This document shows positions 23,325 through 35,673 of a stretch of DNA of 64,000 bases, piece by piece; within the stretch, counting starts at the first letter, position 1; every line of letters begins with the position of its first letter. The notes under the pieces were generated by a model, which was given only the letters and a program-made list of their open reading frames with translations, did no database searches and was not told where the DNA came from. A program made the position numbers and the translations under genes. Source of the DNA: Helichrysum umbraculigerum (lineage: Eukaryota > Streptophyta > Magnoliopsida > Asterales > Asteraceae); assembly GCA_949592205.1 (NCBI GenBank), contig CATIUR010000005.1, positions 129,909,277-129,973,276 of the forward strand, read 5' to 3'.

Positions 23325-26300
23325 TTACTTTAGCAAATTTCCTCCTGCATGTATACCTTGAGCACAGCACACGTCAACCACCCTTTGGAACTTCAAGGCT
23401 TGCTCTCGGTCATCAAACTCGTCTGAGTATATAATATTCATGTCATTCAATGCAAGCAAATCATGTTGAGTCAAGTTGATCAAACTCAAAGGATCATAGA
23501 CATAAACAATCGTTTCTCGTGCCCACATAATTTCACCATTTGAGTCACGATCATAGCATCCAATCTCAGCTTCTCCCGTGTGTCCATTGTATCTCCAGTA
23601 ACTCACAAATTTTGAAAAATAAATAGGAAGCAATTCAAGAGGAATCTTTCTCTTGCAATGAACTTGAGGATAGGTAAGAATTACTCGTGGTTGATTCGAG
23701 ATTGGTTCAATGTCAAAAGTATCAACTCTTCGTCGTGGAAAAGTATATGAATGTATTTTTCATTCTTAAACTCACGATGCAAGATATCCTCCATCTACTT
23801 TATCATTCCATTTTTCGAATGATTAATCATCTGAATTGAAGCAATATGATTTACTTCACACTTTGGCAAGCTTCCAAGCTTCTTAAATGATCTCGAGAAA
23901 TATTGAAGCCCATCAGTCCTTTTCACAATGATAACTTTATTATCATTATCGTATTTCCAGCTTATGATTCTTCCCATACACTCTCTCCTTGGAATCTTGA
24001 AGAATTTCTTAGTGGCTGATGGTTTAGGTTTAGGTACCTTTGGAAACCACCAAGGAAATTTTCTTTCTGGTTCTTCAACACCTATGGGAGCATTCTTTAT
24101 CTCTGGTTCTTCATCATCACTGCTTTCAGCTTGTACTCCTTCAGGATGGATTTCATCCTCAGAATCAACCCAATCTTCCACATTTACCCTATCTGGTTCA
24201 AAGCCTGGAGGAAATTCCATGTCATCTGAATCATACTCTCCATTATTACACAACTCAATAAAAGGAACAAGATCATCCACAATAATATTCAAAGGAGTAG
24301 GACACAAATTTCATCATCTTCATTACTTTCCGAAAGCTCTTCTTGATAGAACAAATAAGAAGATTCTCCATGCTCGTATCCAGAATAACCAGAAGATGTA
24401 CCAATATCATCAAAGGTAATGATCTGATTCAAATCAAACTTATCTTCATCTTCTTTAAAATCATCATCTCTAATTTCATCTTCATCTTCTTTCTCAAACG
24501 GAAATTTTAACTTAGTTGGAGATCCATCCAAGTCATCAAATATCACATTATCAAACTCCGTGACTGGAGGAGTAAAACTGATAGGAGATATATCCAAGGG
24601 TTCAGCAGCCTCAGCTTGAACAAGCACCAAATCTTGAACTCTATCTTCCAAATTCTCCAAATTCTCTGATTCTGGTTCATGAAACGAAGAAGATAAATTT
24701 GTATGATCACCTTGATTTCCATCATCACCATTACCATCATTATTATCATCACCATCATCACCACCACCAGTTTCATTGTCATCATCTAAACCTGGAGATC
24801 TAGTATCATCTCCATTACCATCATTATTGTTATCATTACCAGGCACATTCTCCGACTGATCACCAAATTTCTCATTAAAAGAAAAATCTCTTGTTCAAGC
24901 AACTCAATTCTTAGAGTTTGGGAAGCAATTAATTTATTCTGTTTATCAATAATTGCATCTTGACCACCTATCCTTTGCAAAGCATGAAGTAACTCATCCT
25001 TTCATTTATTCACAAGATCCATCAAAGGTTGAACAGCACGATTCAAGGATGCATCAAGAGCAGTCATACATACAGAAGAAGAAGTGACATGTGTAGTGGA
25101 TGAAGTCCCAGTAGCTGTGAAAGATGTAACAGGTATAGTAGAAGAAATAGGAATAGAAGATGAAGTACTAGCTGTAGAAGAAGAAACTGGCAGAGATACA
25201 GAAGAAGTGGCAGCAGAAGATGTAGCTGGAAGCGAAGAAGAAGAAGTTCCAGCCTCAGAAGAGAAAGCTCTTGAAATTTTAGGATGAACCAATTTTCTTC
25301 TATGAATAGGTCTTGGCACAGGAATATATTCAGGATCCCTGGCCTCTTCCCTTTGTCATCTCAAGTCCTGTCTTTCTCGTTCAGTATTCTCTTGAGTCTG
25401 TCTTTGTAAAGTAATAGATTTCTCAAGAGTGTGAGGTAGAGGTCCCTCATCATCAGAACTGTAAGACTTAATTGGAACATCTATAGGCTCATCTGCAATA
25501 GGATTCTCCACTAGGAAATTTTCAATATCATCAAGATCTTGTTGTATGTGACCCACATCCTCATCCTCTGTCTCTTCTTCCTCCTCTTCAGAATGTAATT
25601 GAATTTCAATCATAGGAGGCGTAAAATTCTCATCAATAACGTGACCAAATAAAGCTCTAACAGGAGGAATAGGTTTTCCTCTGTAGCCTCTACAATCTGA
25701 GAATACCCGCTTTTGCATAGGTACATATTGTAGCACCCTTCCATTCTGTGTAAGCCCTTGAAAATGAGTATTGAAGATGATCTGGAGAAACCGTGGATAC
25801 ATAAAGAATGGATCATCTAGATTCAAAACAAGGTTTGAGAAGATAAATCGAGAGAAATTGTATGGAAGATTCTAGATCAATGCAACCATAAGTCCAGCTA
25901 ATTGGTAATTCATAGCATCCATTCCTCCTTTCCTTGAAGATAAACAACTGATCAAAACATGTTCAAAAAATTTCCAGTGAGGACACACATGTACTTTCTT
26001 GATCTCAGGTTCATCCAAAGGACGAATTGAACCCATGTCCCTCAAACATCCATCAATAATGTGTCTTGGAATGTCATTGCTTGCATCAAGAGAATCCTCA
26101 AATTGAAGAGTCTGTCTTATCATGGCCTCTGTAATAACTATAGGTTTATTATCAACAACTGCATGGATGCTTTTTGATACATCATCTCTTCTGAACTCAG
26201 CTGAAGTCCAGAAGTCCGTCATGTGATTCTCATATATATTCTCCACGTGTACTAGTAAGAGCATGAGAAATCCTTGAGCGAAGGAAAAAATCAACGACTG

Positions 26301-26445
26301 GAAAGAAGACACGTTTGTCTCTTTTATCAGGAACTCGAAGAAGATATGCTGTAGTATTGTGTCTAGACTCAAACATCTTAACAGGAGGAAGTTGAGCTAC
26401 TGCCTCTTGTGCTATGAGATCAGCAGGTTCAATCGGATCTGCCAT
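23325..26445 (-). pseudogene. Copia-F accessory ORF (third ORF), decayed
   Basis: Start ATG at 26443-26445 (MADPIEPADLI). The N-terminal domain (26445 to about 25600) carries FESRHNTTAYL, FFLRSRISHAL, ITEAMIRQTLQFED, CLSSRKGGMDAMN and MYPRFLQ, each matched in Copia-K. Then come acidic segments, a Ser/Thr-rich stretch (about 25002-25300), a coiled-coil piece (24980-24850), more acidic sequence, and a C-terminal domain with PWWFPKVPKPKP, DGLQYFSRSFKKLGSLPKCE and YDPLSLIN..QHDLLALND (23325-23600). Several stops and frameshifts break it. No signal peptide or membrane segment is seen, so it is not an obvious envelope-like gene. I recall the same N-terminal domain after Copia pol in daisy-family assemblies. 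Function unknown. Confidence 0.82.
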
Positions 26446-26517
26446 TTTATACTTGCAAACAGACTAAAACAAACTACAAGTTAAAAGTATTCAAAATTTT
26501 AACAAGTGTTGGTAATT

Positions 26518-26927
26518 TAGTCCGAAAGTAGTGAAGTAATCCGAAAGTCACTACTGAAAAACAGTTTAACAAACAATCCGAAACTTATACTTAAAATGAT
26601 CAAGTATAATTATCCGAAAGTATGTTTCAATCCGAAAGTATACACTATCTGATAATAAACTACTCTGAAACTTCAATTTTATCACTGTTTATCCGAAAGT
26701 TATATAAAATGACAAAATAATATTCGAATAAAACTAAGTCAAATAAAGTCAACATTTGGAGTTACTGTTTATCCGAAAGTACATACTCGAATTATTGTTT
26801 ATCCGAAAGTAATAAAATTCGGATTACTGTTCATCCGTAAGTAGTCACATTCGGATGAAAAAGTCAAACAGTCAAACGGTCAAATTTTGGTCAAATTTCG
26901 GAACACTGTTCATCCGAAAGTCACTTC
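26518..26927 (-). repeat. TCCGAAAGT motif array upstream of the Copia-F accessory ORF
   Basis: More than ten ATCCGAAAGT-type units, here mostly in one orientation. The same motif fills the Copia-F LTR and continues on the far side of sLTR-2 at about 29645-29755. Confidence 0.88.
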
Positions 26928-27519
26928 GCGATGATGAAGAGTGTTTTCTGATATCGCGTAAACAGTCACGTTTTTACTACCGATATCTCTCTCATTCTGG
27001 AACGATTCTTGGCATATTGACTCAAAAATAGTACAAATCAATAGTATTATGCCAAGATGGTCAAAACAAGGTTGCACGATGAAAATCAAGCAAAACGGAT
27101 GAAAAACGAAGATTCCACGCACGTTTGAAGATTCAAGGCATCAAAATGAGATTTCAAGACAAAAGTGCCCATCACCAACATCCATCTCATCCAAGATGTT
27201 CATTTTCAAATTACGAATCCAACAGAAGAAGAATCAACAAAAACGGACGAAGAATGAAGATTCTACGTACGCCGGAAGATCCAAATGATTCGCACGACAC
27301 ATCTAAAGTTCAGCGACATATTTTTGGGATATCTTTTCATCAAAATCTTCGTTTTTGAATTATGAATCCAACGCAAAAAGAATCGACGTAAACGGACGCA
27401 TAACGAAGAAAATACGCACGAATCAAGAAACGAACCAAAAGACGGCGAACCGGGGCGGGGGGTGCCAGCCGTCGCCGGCCACCTGCCCCCTACCCTGTTT
27501 CCGCTTTTTGGTCCTTGTG

Positions 27520-27604
27520 CGTACCTGGTGCATCACCTTTACATGCTTTTTGGTACCCGGTGCACCACCTTTACACGCTTTTTGGTACCCGGTGCACCAC
27601 CTTT
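27520..27604 (+). repeat. Three ~31-bp tandem repeats upstream of the sLTR-2 TATA box
   Basis: Units of the form TACCCGGTGCACCACC followed by TTTACACGCTTTTTGG. They match the inverse units in LTR-A at 8112-8185. Confidence 0.75.
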
Positions 27605-27657
27605 TCCACCTTTTGCTAACGTATGCCTTGGAATGCTAACGTGAGCTAAATTTCTCG

Positions 27658-27666
27658 TATAAATAG
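27658..27666 (+). promoter_or_regulatory. TATA box of sLTR-2
   Basis: TATAAATAG followed 30-40 bp later by a CA-rich leader, a typical plant LTR promoter layout. LTR-A has the identical box. Confidence 0.65.
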
Positions 27667-29486
27667 AAGCCCCTAGGTTTCATTTCAACACACACTCATA
27701 TCCACACTCTTACACATACTCTCACTCTTCCATTTCCACTTTCTCACTCTAGAAATTCTCTTATATTTTAGTCCAGGATTATTGTAATTGATCTACGGAT
27801 TAACATAGAGGCTAGAACGAACATTAGGGGGTTTGGAGATTTATCTTTGTACGTGTGAATGAGTTGTCAATCATAATAATACGCTGCTATGCATTTATTT
27901 CTGGGTGATATCTAAACCTTTATCATACTTGCTTTATTTCATATTTTAATCATGTGTTATTGCCTGGTATGTGATATATTTATTGCCATGAATTGCGAGT
28001 AGTCTATTATTGTGATTGTTGATGATGTAGATAATTATAAGTAAGGATGACATTATATGATTAGTGTACGACAATCGTAAAGTGATGTGACGGCCCATAT
28101 TCGACTGTTTATCTGATATAGTACAGGAAACGCTTCAAGCGGAGTACAAATGTATGGAAGTCAATAAACGACCGAAGGTAGTTACATCACTGGAATCAGC
28201 TCTGGTTTAACAGTTGGAATTCCCGAAAGGATAATACAACTTCACAACTAACTGGTATATCCTAGGAGAGTCAATGCACAATAAAATGATGTTCGTAAAA
28301 CACGTTCAGATAAAATAGGAATTAATAACCTTTGTACTGTTAAGACTTTATGAACTTGAGTTTAATTTATGGAGTACCCTTTCTGGTTATCCACGTGACT
28401 GCAACCTAGTAATTAGGACTTGATCAACCTTAATTATGGTAAGTAGTTATCTGTGCCCATGACATTCAACAAGTAAGACACAGTGAACCCACTCGTTGTA
28501 TATATTAGGTTTACATTTCTGCATTGCTTTACATTTATTTAGTTTAGAGTGTCACTTTTTCACTGTCAATTAATCTTGACCGCATGTTTGATGTAAGAAG
28601 CAGTGGAACTATCATGTAAAGTACACTGTCCGATTACTGAAAGGCATGGTCTGCATATGAAACACGTTTTTATAAACTGCGAATAATCCAGGGATGTATA
28701 ACTATTTGAAAAGGAGAACTTAAGTCATAAGTTGAAGTAATCGAGCTTTAATACACAAAACAAGGCTTAGGAGTAAGAGTAAAGTCCTAGCGACCTAGAA
28801 TCCTTAAAACATTAAGTCTTACATAATCAACGGTCTAAACATGCAAAGTTATTAATCTGCATGCTAATGGAATAGTAAACTATTTTAGGGGTTAAGAACG
28901 GTCGGACCTATGAGACGATACGCTACTGATTCATGCACCTCGGTATTAAGCCAAGAAAGGTTGCTTATCTTTCAACTAGATAAGTATTGGAAGTTTGCGT
29001 ATTGCTCCGATCAGAATCACGATGACCTAGTTCCTAGTGACATGCCAATGGGAAATTTAGTTGGTAGGGTTCTAGAGTTTACACATGATAGTTTAATTAT
29101 TAAATTAAGTATTGCCCCTATTTATTCTATCATCATGAAACATTAATTATCAAAGTCTCAGCAATCACATATTTATCTTTATCTGCTTTCATGTACTTTA
29201 ATTTCCTACAATTTACTTTCCTGCATTTTAATTATTAGTCTTTAGTTTGAAAACCCCCAAACCTACCTACTTTGTCCCATCCTAAATACCTCCCTACCGA
29301 AAGCACCAGCTTTAATCACCCACACGTTTGGATTCATAGAACGATCTTAGGTCATACTTACCACTTGCTAACCAGAGTAGGTAGTACGTATAATTTAAGC
29401 CCAGCTAATTATAAATTTTAAAACCACTGTTGGCGCCCGATTAATTACCATCAACGACACCGACGCTTTCGGGTGCCATCATTTTC

Positions 29487-30962
29487 AATCTGATTTTCAA
29501 TGATTAATCACTAAAAACTAAGAGTTAGAGATCGAAAAATATACCAAAATGATCAGAAAAGGAAGGCGCACAGATCTATCGGATTATTTTGGCGAAAAAT
29601 GATCGAAAATCACTTCAATCGATAAACACACTGCTGTAATACCAATTTCGGACCAGAGAGAAACTTCGGAGTAATTTTTGAAACTTGTGAAGTGTTATTT
29701 CCGAATATTACACTAATAAACTTATGACTCCGAAAATTCCCTTTTATATCCGAAAGTGTGTATCTATATTATTTTTAATGTAAAAAGATTTGATTTTATC
29801 AAATTAATGATATTTAGTAAACTTTGGATGAAAATAACCATAATACAAATTTTTTTTTTTTTTTGTAATTTTCATTTATACTATATACAAACAAAATTTT
29901 AACTAAAGTAACAAAAATAACTAAAATCTTTTTGTGGAGAACAATTCATGTGTTGGGATCATATTGGGATGAAAATGTATTTCTATTTAATATTTAGAAA
30001 TGATAAATCTATTTTGATTGTTAGTATATTTATCCTCTTTAAATTTACTTAGCATTTTTAAATTATACCTTCTAAAAATCATTTTACTATGATGATAGGT
30101 ATTGTTGTCCACTTAAACATTCATGTACTTAAGTATCTATTTTTGTTATTATGAATATGCATATTACTTTATATAATCCATATATTAATATACTTTTTAA
30201 TTTAAAAACATGTTAGTATTTTCTACATAAAGAGTGAGAATAGGATGGTATCTTTAGGAAACACAAGCATACGTTTGAATGACAGGTCTGTATTTAATAC
30301 AACAAAGTCACATATGTCATGCTCCGGGTTGGACAAGATAAACCATGATACATGTCTGTACTTAGTACAACAAAGTATCACAACTTATTAATAAATTATT
30401 ATAGATTTTGGAATATTTGAGAAAGTCCATTTATAAAAATATATCAACTAAGGTCTATACTTAGTACAACAAATAATTGATATATTTCCCAGATACCATA
30501 ATATAAAGACTCTAAATCATAGATCATAACATATTTTTATTTCAAAATTTAAGACTTTTATTTGTAATACTAAATCTAGAGGACTAGATTTATATTTGTC
30601 AAATTTATAAATCTAGAAAACTAGATTTTATTTGACATTTTTTGTCATATATTAAGCATATAGATTACACAAAATAATATGCATGATGTATTAGTTATAT
30701 TTTTTAAGTTAGATACTTAAATCCATAAATGCCTACCAATACATCATATGTAAAGCTAATTTCTAGAAAATATAATCTTAAAAATGCTAAATAAATCTAC
30801 TAACACATCAAAGATATTACTTATCATTTCTTTAATTGATTTTTATTGATACATATCCCAATGTACTATCATTTCCCAACTTTTTACACAAAATCTCCCC
30901 TGATTTTTTTATTGTTTTTGGATTTTTTTTTTAATGAAAACTAAAACTAAAATATCCAAAGC
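29487..30962 (-). other. Copia-F spacer between pol and accessory ORF
   Basis: AT-rich, no ORF. Holds the rest of the TCCGAAAGT array (29645-29755), three imperfect ~22-bp repeats of TCTGTA(C/T)TTAGTACAACAA type (30287, 30355, 30454) and an internal polypurine-like GGGGAGATTTT near 30890-30900 on the minus strand, about 60 bp after the pol stop. Confidence 0.6.
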
Positions 30963-31967
30963 TTACAAAATTTCATCAATTGATTTCATGCCAAGCATTG
31001 ACATGAGATCTTCTAAACGAGGTTTTGCAAAAGCTTTTGTAAACAAATCTGCACATTGTTTTGAAGTGTCAATGTGGATCAAATCAATTAAATGTTTTTC
31101 GTAGCAATCCCTGATGAAGTGATATCGATTTTCGATATGCTTCGTTTTAGAATACTGAATAGGATTGCGAATAATATAGATAGCAGCAGTGTTGTCAATA
31201 TTAAGAGGTGTTTTAGTAAGAAGCAAACCATAATCACGCATTTTGTGTTGGATCCAGAGTACTTGAGAACAATAGCTTGCAGCTGCTATGTACTCAGCTT
31301 CTGCAGTGGAAGTAGAAACAGTGGTTTGTTTCTTGCACTGCCAGGATACCAATTTGCTTCCTAAAAATTGACACCCGCCTGAAGTTGATTTCTTGTCAAT
31401 GTTACAACCACCATAATCTGAGTCAGAAAAAGCTGAAAGTCCAAAGTTATCCTCATCAGAATACCATAACCCAAGATTAGGTTTGCCTTTAAGATAACAA
31501 AAAATTCTTTGAACAGCTCTCAGATGTGAAATCTTTGGATTTCCTTGATATCTTGAACAAAGCAAGACGACAAACATAATATCTGGCCTTGAAGCTGTCA
31601 AATACATAAGAGATCCTATCATAGAACGATATTCCTTCTCATCAGTTGAAGAATCTTCAAGTGCTGCACCAATCTTTTCAACCAAGTCAATGGGGGGTAG
31701 AAATAGATTTGCAATTTAACATTTTAAAGCGAGTTAAAATATCAGTTACATATTTTGTCTGATGAATAAAAATGCCATTTTGGGTTTGTTGTACTTGTAA
31801 ACCCAAGAAAAATGACAACTCCCCCATTGAGCTCATCTCAAATTTTAGCTTCATGATATCTTCAAATTCTTTGCACAATGCATCATTTGTTGATCCAAAA
31901 ATGATGTCATCGACATAGATTTGAACAAGAAGCAAATCACCCGCAGATTTTCGTATGAAAAGAGTAC
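30963..31967 (-). pseudogene. pol: Copia-F pol 3' part: end of RT and RNase H
   Basis: Starts inside RT at STLFIRKSAGDLLLVQ and includes the catalytic YVDDIIFGS, the FFLGLQV and YVTDIL motifs, then the RNase H part (MIGSLMYLTASRPD, DSDYGGC, STAEAEYIAA, DNTAAI, CADLFTKAF), ending at TAA 30963. A one-base expansion in a C run near 31690 breaks the frame. The rest of RT is cut off by the Ty3-B insertion, whose AGTAC target copy is 31963-31967. Confidence 0.93.
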
Positions 31968-32260
31968 TGTAACACCCCCAAATTTACAGTTTAGCGGAAG
32001 CAAGCTTTGGGGTGCTACTAATCAAGTAATTAAGCACAAAGGATATAGTGAACGACTCTATATGAGACGTTCGAAAAGTAATACATTAATACATAAGTAT
32101 TTCAAAAGTATACAACAGCTCAAGTTCGAGTAAAATCATAGAGATTCTAATACATAACATCTATTACAAAAGTAATGCAGAAAAATCTCCAATGTCGGTA
32201 AAAGCATGCGACTCGAGCTAGTAAGCATATCCTGCGGGGCAATCCTACTGTTGCTGGTAC

Positions 32261-32807
32261 CTGAGAATGCATCACTAAAAGCGTCAACCAAAAGGTTGGT
32301 GAATCTCACAGGTTTGTAGTAAATAGTCAGTTTGAACACATCAAGTAATAAAAGTATTTGTACAGTTTTAGCCAAGTAATAAGTAACGATTGCACGAATG
32401 CAATCGGGTTGATATACATTGCCATGAGCATCATAGTTGAAGCTTAACATGTCAGTAAAGTACAATCAAGTACAAGTAATTTGCCCCCGTGAGTGCTAAT
32501 CCAAAAACACTCATAAGTAACGAGTAAGAAACGCTCGTTTATACAGTACGGTTCGTGGTAGTGCGTGCTACCCCGGGCGGGGATTGTCAGTCCCATATGG
32601 ATCCATATACTAAAACTCGCGCTTATCCTATAATTAACAACTATGATTTAGAGGCCTCCTATAATTAATCATAACCCATGCAATTTAGTATATCAGTAAG
32701 TCTGTAAGTCGGTAAAGTCTGTAAAGTCTGTACATGTGTTCAAGTAAAAACAAGTAATGCATCTCACCCCTGAGTAAAAACAGTAAAATAGGGGCTGTGA
32801 GACTCAC
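32261..32807 (-). other. Putative intron in the Ty3-B LTR (547 bp)
   Basis: Minus-strand donor ACTCAG|GTGAGTC (32808/32807), branch TTGAC at 32287-32283, acceptor TTCTCAG|GTACC ending at 32261. Same order as in Ty3-2 and sLTR-1. Confidence 0.55.
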
Positions 32808-33176
32808 CTGAGTAAGGCAGAAGTCTAGCAATAAGGTTCTCCGAACCTGTAACCTTTAGCGTCCTAAACGCACAAGGTTTGTATATAAGTAAGTATATGG
32901 ATATCTTAAAAGAATATACATGCTAGTTGTCCACTCAACTAGATTAATGTCCATTAGTCTATTTGTGTGTTTGTAGTTATTTATGTATGTAGTCTATAAT
33001 TGTATACGGACCGTTGGTGACGGTGTGTAATAATAATTCAATAATTATTATTATTAAGTATTTCGTTGTGTCGTATACTTGTAAAGCATATTTGAAGTCT
33101 GTTATTCGTATCACGACGCGAAAGTGTTATCCGAGTGTAAGCTCGTAGTAGTTCGAGTGTAAGTCCGTATAAGCGT

Positions 33177-33315
33177 GAGTGTAATCCCATAAGTCTTTAG
33201 TGAATGTAATCTCATAAGTCTGTAGTGAGTGTAATCTCATAAGTATGTAGTGAGTTTAATCTCATAAGTCTGTAGTGAGTGTAATCTCATAAGTCTGTAG
33301 TGAGTGTAATCTCAT
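33177..33315 (-). repeat. ~25-bp tandem repeat, about 5.5 copies
   Basis: Unit seen on the plus strand as GAGTGTAATCTCATAAG plus TCTGTAGT, with few mismatches. Lies in the Ty3-B LTR. Confidence 0.9.
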
Positions 33316-33429
33316 ATTAGCATCAGTATCCAATCATTCGTATGTTCCAGTATTATTGTATAAAGTATGCTTGTCGTTACGTGTATTCGATACTTGTTTC
33401 AAAAAACTTAAGTTTCTAATAGTCAGTTC

Positions 33430-33596
33430 GGTGCGCAAGACTCAGCTCGCAGGGCAAAGTCGGCTCGCAAGACAAAACTCATCTCGCAGGACAGACTCAT
33501 CTCACAGGACAGAACTCATCTCGCAGGACAGAACTCATCTCGCAGGACAGACTCATCTCGCAGGATAGAACTCATCTCCCAGGATCGGCTGTTAGA
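33430..33596 (-). repeat. ~20-bp tandem motif array (CTCATCTCGCAGGACAGA), about 8 copies
   Basis: Direct repeats, at the place where related LTRs carry their family-specific inverted motif arrays. Confidence 0.88.
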
Positions 33597-33623
33597 AGTT
33601 TCGTTTATGGTAAGGGTTAATAC

Positions 33624-33938
33624 ACACGGAGGGGATTAAAGTATCTCAAAATGTTCACTTGGGGTACTATAGTTTATGATTTGACAAATCGATGAGCTAA
33701 CTATATGTATTGTGTTTAAGGGTAACTAAAGTGTGTTAATATGTTTACAAGGATGACTAAAGTTTATTAAAATGTTTACAAGGACAATTAAAGTTTATAA
33801 AATTGTTCAAATAGATGAATCTTTATCAGCTCATTTTCCACTTAGGAATGGGTTTTAAAAGTTGGGTTATCGATTTGTCAAATGATAAACTTTAGTACCC
33901 CAAGCGAACATTTTAGGATACTTTAATCCCCTCCGTGT
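33624..33938. mobile_element. Foldback/MITE-like element, 315 bp, ~70-bp terminal inverted repeats
   Basis: Left arm 33624-33693 and right arm 33869-33938 are near-perfect inverted copies beginning ACACGGAGGGGATTAAAG. The middle has internal AAAGTTTATTAAAATGTTTACAAGG-like repeats of which a partial copy follows the right arm. No ORF. TTA occurs near both ends but a clean target duplication is not evident, so the superfamily is unassigned. Confidence 0.75.
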
Positions 33939-35280
33939 CTATTATGACTGAAGTTTATTAAAATGGACAAACAAGCTCGGTTTGACCCGAAACTTTTACA
34001 CTAGTCTTAAATATGGTTATAAAGCTTGTAAAAATTATCGTTACATTTAGTGGTCGACTCGAAGTGTCGTTTTCGCAATTATATCAAAACAGCCCTTTTA
34101 GTATATATGCTTATAATCCGAGTTTTCTAGCAAAATGGGTGTATTTTTAGCGAAAGTGATCTAAACAAAAGTTGTAGACAACTAAAATACCAAGATTCTG
34201 GCATGAGTTTCATACATTTTCGTCATGTCTACGATTTTATACAAATTTTCTCGTGACGGTACAGAATCTGGGCTGAAAACTGTAAGTATATATATGTGTA
34301 TATAAAACGAGTTTAAGCTTGTTACTTGGACATTTTAAAGTTGAGGGAGTACACTAGCATGTTAATAAATGTAATAACAACATTTTTAAAGAAAGGGTTG
34401 AAGTTCTTACGTGTCGTTTGAAGAAACAAAGATGATATTTGTACTCCTCGTGTTACGGTGATCATTTTGATGTCCTTCTCCTCGATTTAGCTCCAAGAAG
34501 ATGGTGGTGGAGATGGGTGATTGTTGGTGGATTATGAAGGTGGTGGTGTGCCGTAGGATAGAAGAAGAAAGAGAGAAGAAGGGGAGTTAGAGAAAGTGAA
34601 GAATGGGGGTGGTGTGAAGGAGAAGTAAAAGAGTGAGGTGGGTATAAGGGTGTGTTTGTTGGTTGTATAAGTCAAACCATATCCCCCATTTTGGGGAGCT
34701 GATTTTTGGCCAAGGAGGGCCCACTCAAGTGTGGGTCTTCCAATTTTTTGTTCCCTAGTGTTTGCGCTCCGCGTGGTGTTCGTTTACCTGTCCGTTTCGA
34801 CGTTCGTTTAATCGTAAAACGTTTTATAGGATACATTTCGTTCTCGATTTAAAGTACAATATATTATTAATAAAAGTTTTACTCAAGTAATGTATTTAAG
34901 TTGTTAAAAAGTAATTCGGGCTTTTGCCGGGCATCGGTCGCGAATCGTACATTTATTTAATTTGTGTAACGTTTAGAAACGTTATTTTTGTATACGTGTA
35001 ATCGTAATATCTTTACTTCAAAATACTTATTTTTAAGTTATAATATTATAACTTTAATTTATTTTGTCGATTGGGCGCGTTTCACGCGTTTTCGTAGCGT
35101 TCGGTTACGTTTCAAGCAAAACGTACGCGTTCGTTATATTATAAACATAATATAAAGTAAAAATCAATGTTATTAAATAATTCCATATTATTATTTAATA
35201 GTTTCACCAACGTCCGTATTTCATGTTGTCAGATTTTTATCTGACGCGAAATTGTACGATTTGGACGAATCGTATACGTG

Positions 35281-35293
35281 TGCATATATATAT

Positions 35294-35345
<52 letters not shown>
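35281..35345. repeat. (TA)n microsatellite
   Basis: About 60 bp of TA with few interruptions inside the Ty3-B LTR. Confidence 0.95.
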
Positions 35346-35346
<1 letters not shown>

Positions 35347-35455
35347 CATTATATGTATATAATAGTTACTGTACTTAGTCCTATTTCATACTAAATACAC
35401 GTAATAAGCACATAATTAAGCACAATAATGACGCCCTAATTTAGCGGGTGTCACA

Positions 35456-35465
35456 TTCTCCCCTT
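35456..35465 (-). other. Polypurine tract of Ty3-B
   Basis: Minus-strand AAGGGGAGAA abuts the 3' LTR start, as in Ty3-2. Confidence 0.8.
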
Positions 35466-35673
35466 GTTAGGGGAATTTCGTCCCGAAATTTGTTCTAAGT
35501 AGTAGTCTGTATGTTCAGCTAATTGTCTGTAAGTCATCTAAGAATGACTGTGAGATATGTCAGTGATGTAATGTCTGTATCGTGGGGTCTCCCTCCCTTA
35601 TTAGGGTGGTGCCCTACTGGCAGAGAGTTTCGATGTGGGTCAACCATGTCCAACGGACGGGGTCAGTCGGTAA

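Larger units (their letters stand above)
26949..29481 (+). mobile_element. sLTR-2: solo LTR (2533 bp), family unassigned, TSD TTTTC
   Basis: Begins TGATATCGCG and ends GGTGCCATCA (TGAT...ATCA ends), with a perfect TTTTC duplication at 26944-26948 and 29482-29486. It is the near full-length counterpart of LTR-A. It contains a GC-rich stretch (27450-27490), three ~31-bp repeats (27520-27604), TATAAATAG at 27658, and a long non-coding remainder. A TGGCGCCCGATT segment at 29432 resembles Ty3 primer-binding sequence but lies inside the LTR. Confidence 0.9.
22813..31967 (-). mobile_element. Copia-F: 3' half of a Copia element with accessory ORF
   Basis: Minus-strand order: pol 3' part (31967-30963), spacer with sLTR-2 inserted, accessory ORF (26445-23325), polypurine tract, 3' LTR (23283-22813). 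The 5' half lies beyond the Ty3-B insertion, outside the window. The layout pol - spacer - accessory ORF - LTR is the same as in Copia-K, although the two are strongly diverged. Confidence 0.87.
31968..35455 (-). repeat. 3' LTR of Ty3-B (3488 bp)
   Basis: Starts TGTGACACCCGC at 35455 (minus) and ends GGGGGTGTTACA at 31968. Contains the paired modules 33012-33021 and 35203-35212, a putative intron, two tandem arrays, a foldback element and a (TA)n tract. Confidence 0.9.

Noticed and set aside
28910..29146. 78-aa frame in sLTR-2
   Set aside because: Inside an LTR, no domain, not supported by LTR-A.
29432..29444. TGGCGCCCGATT as a primer binding site marking an LTR end
   Set aside because: The perfect TTTTC duplication places the LTR end at 29481, so this lies inside the LTR.
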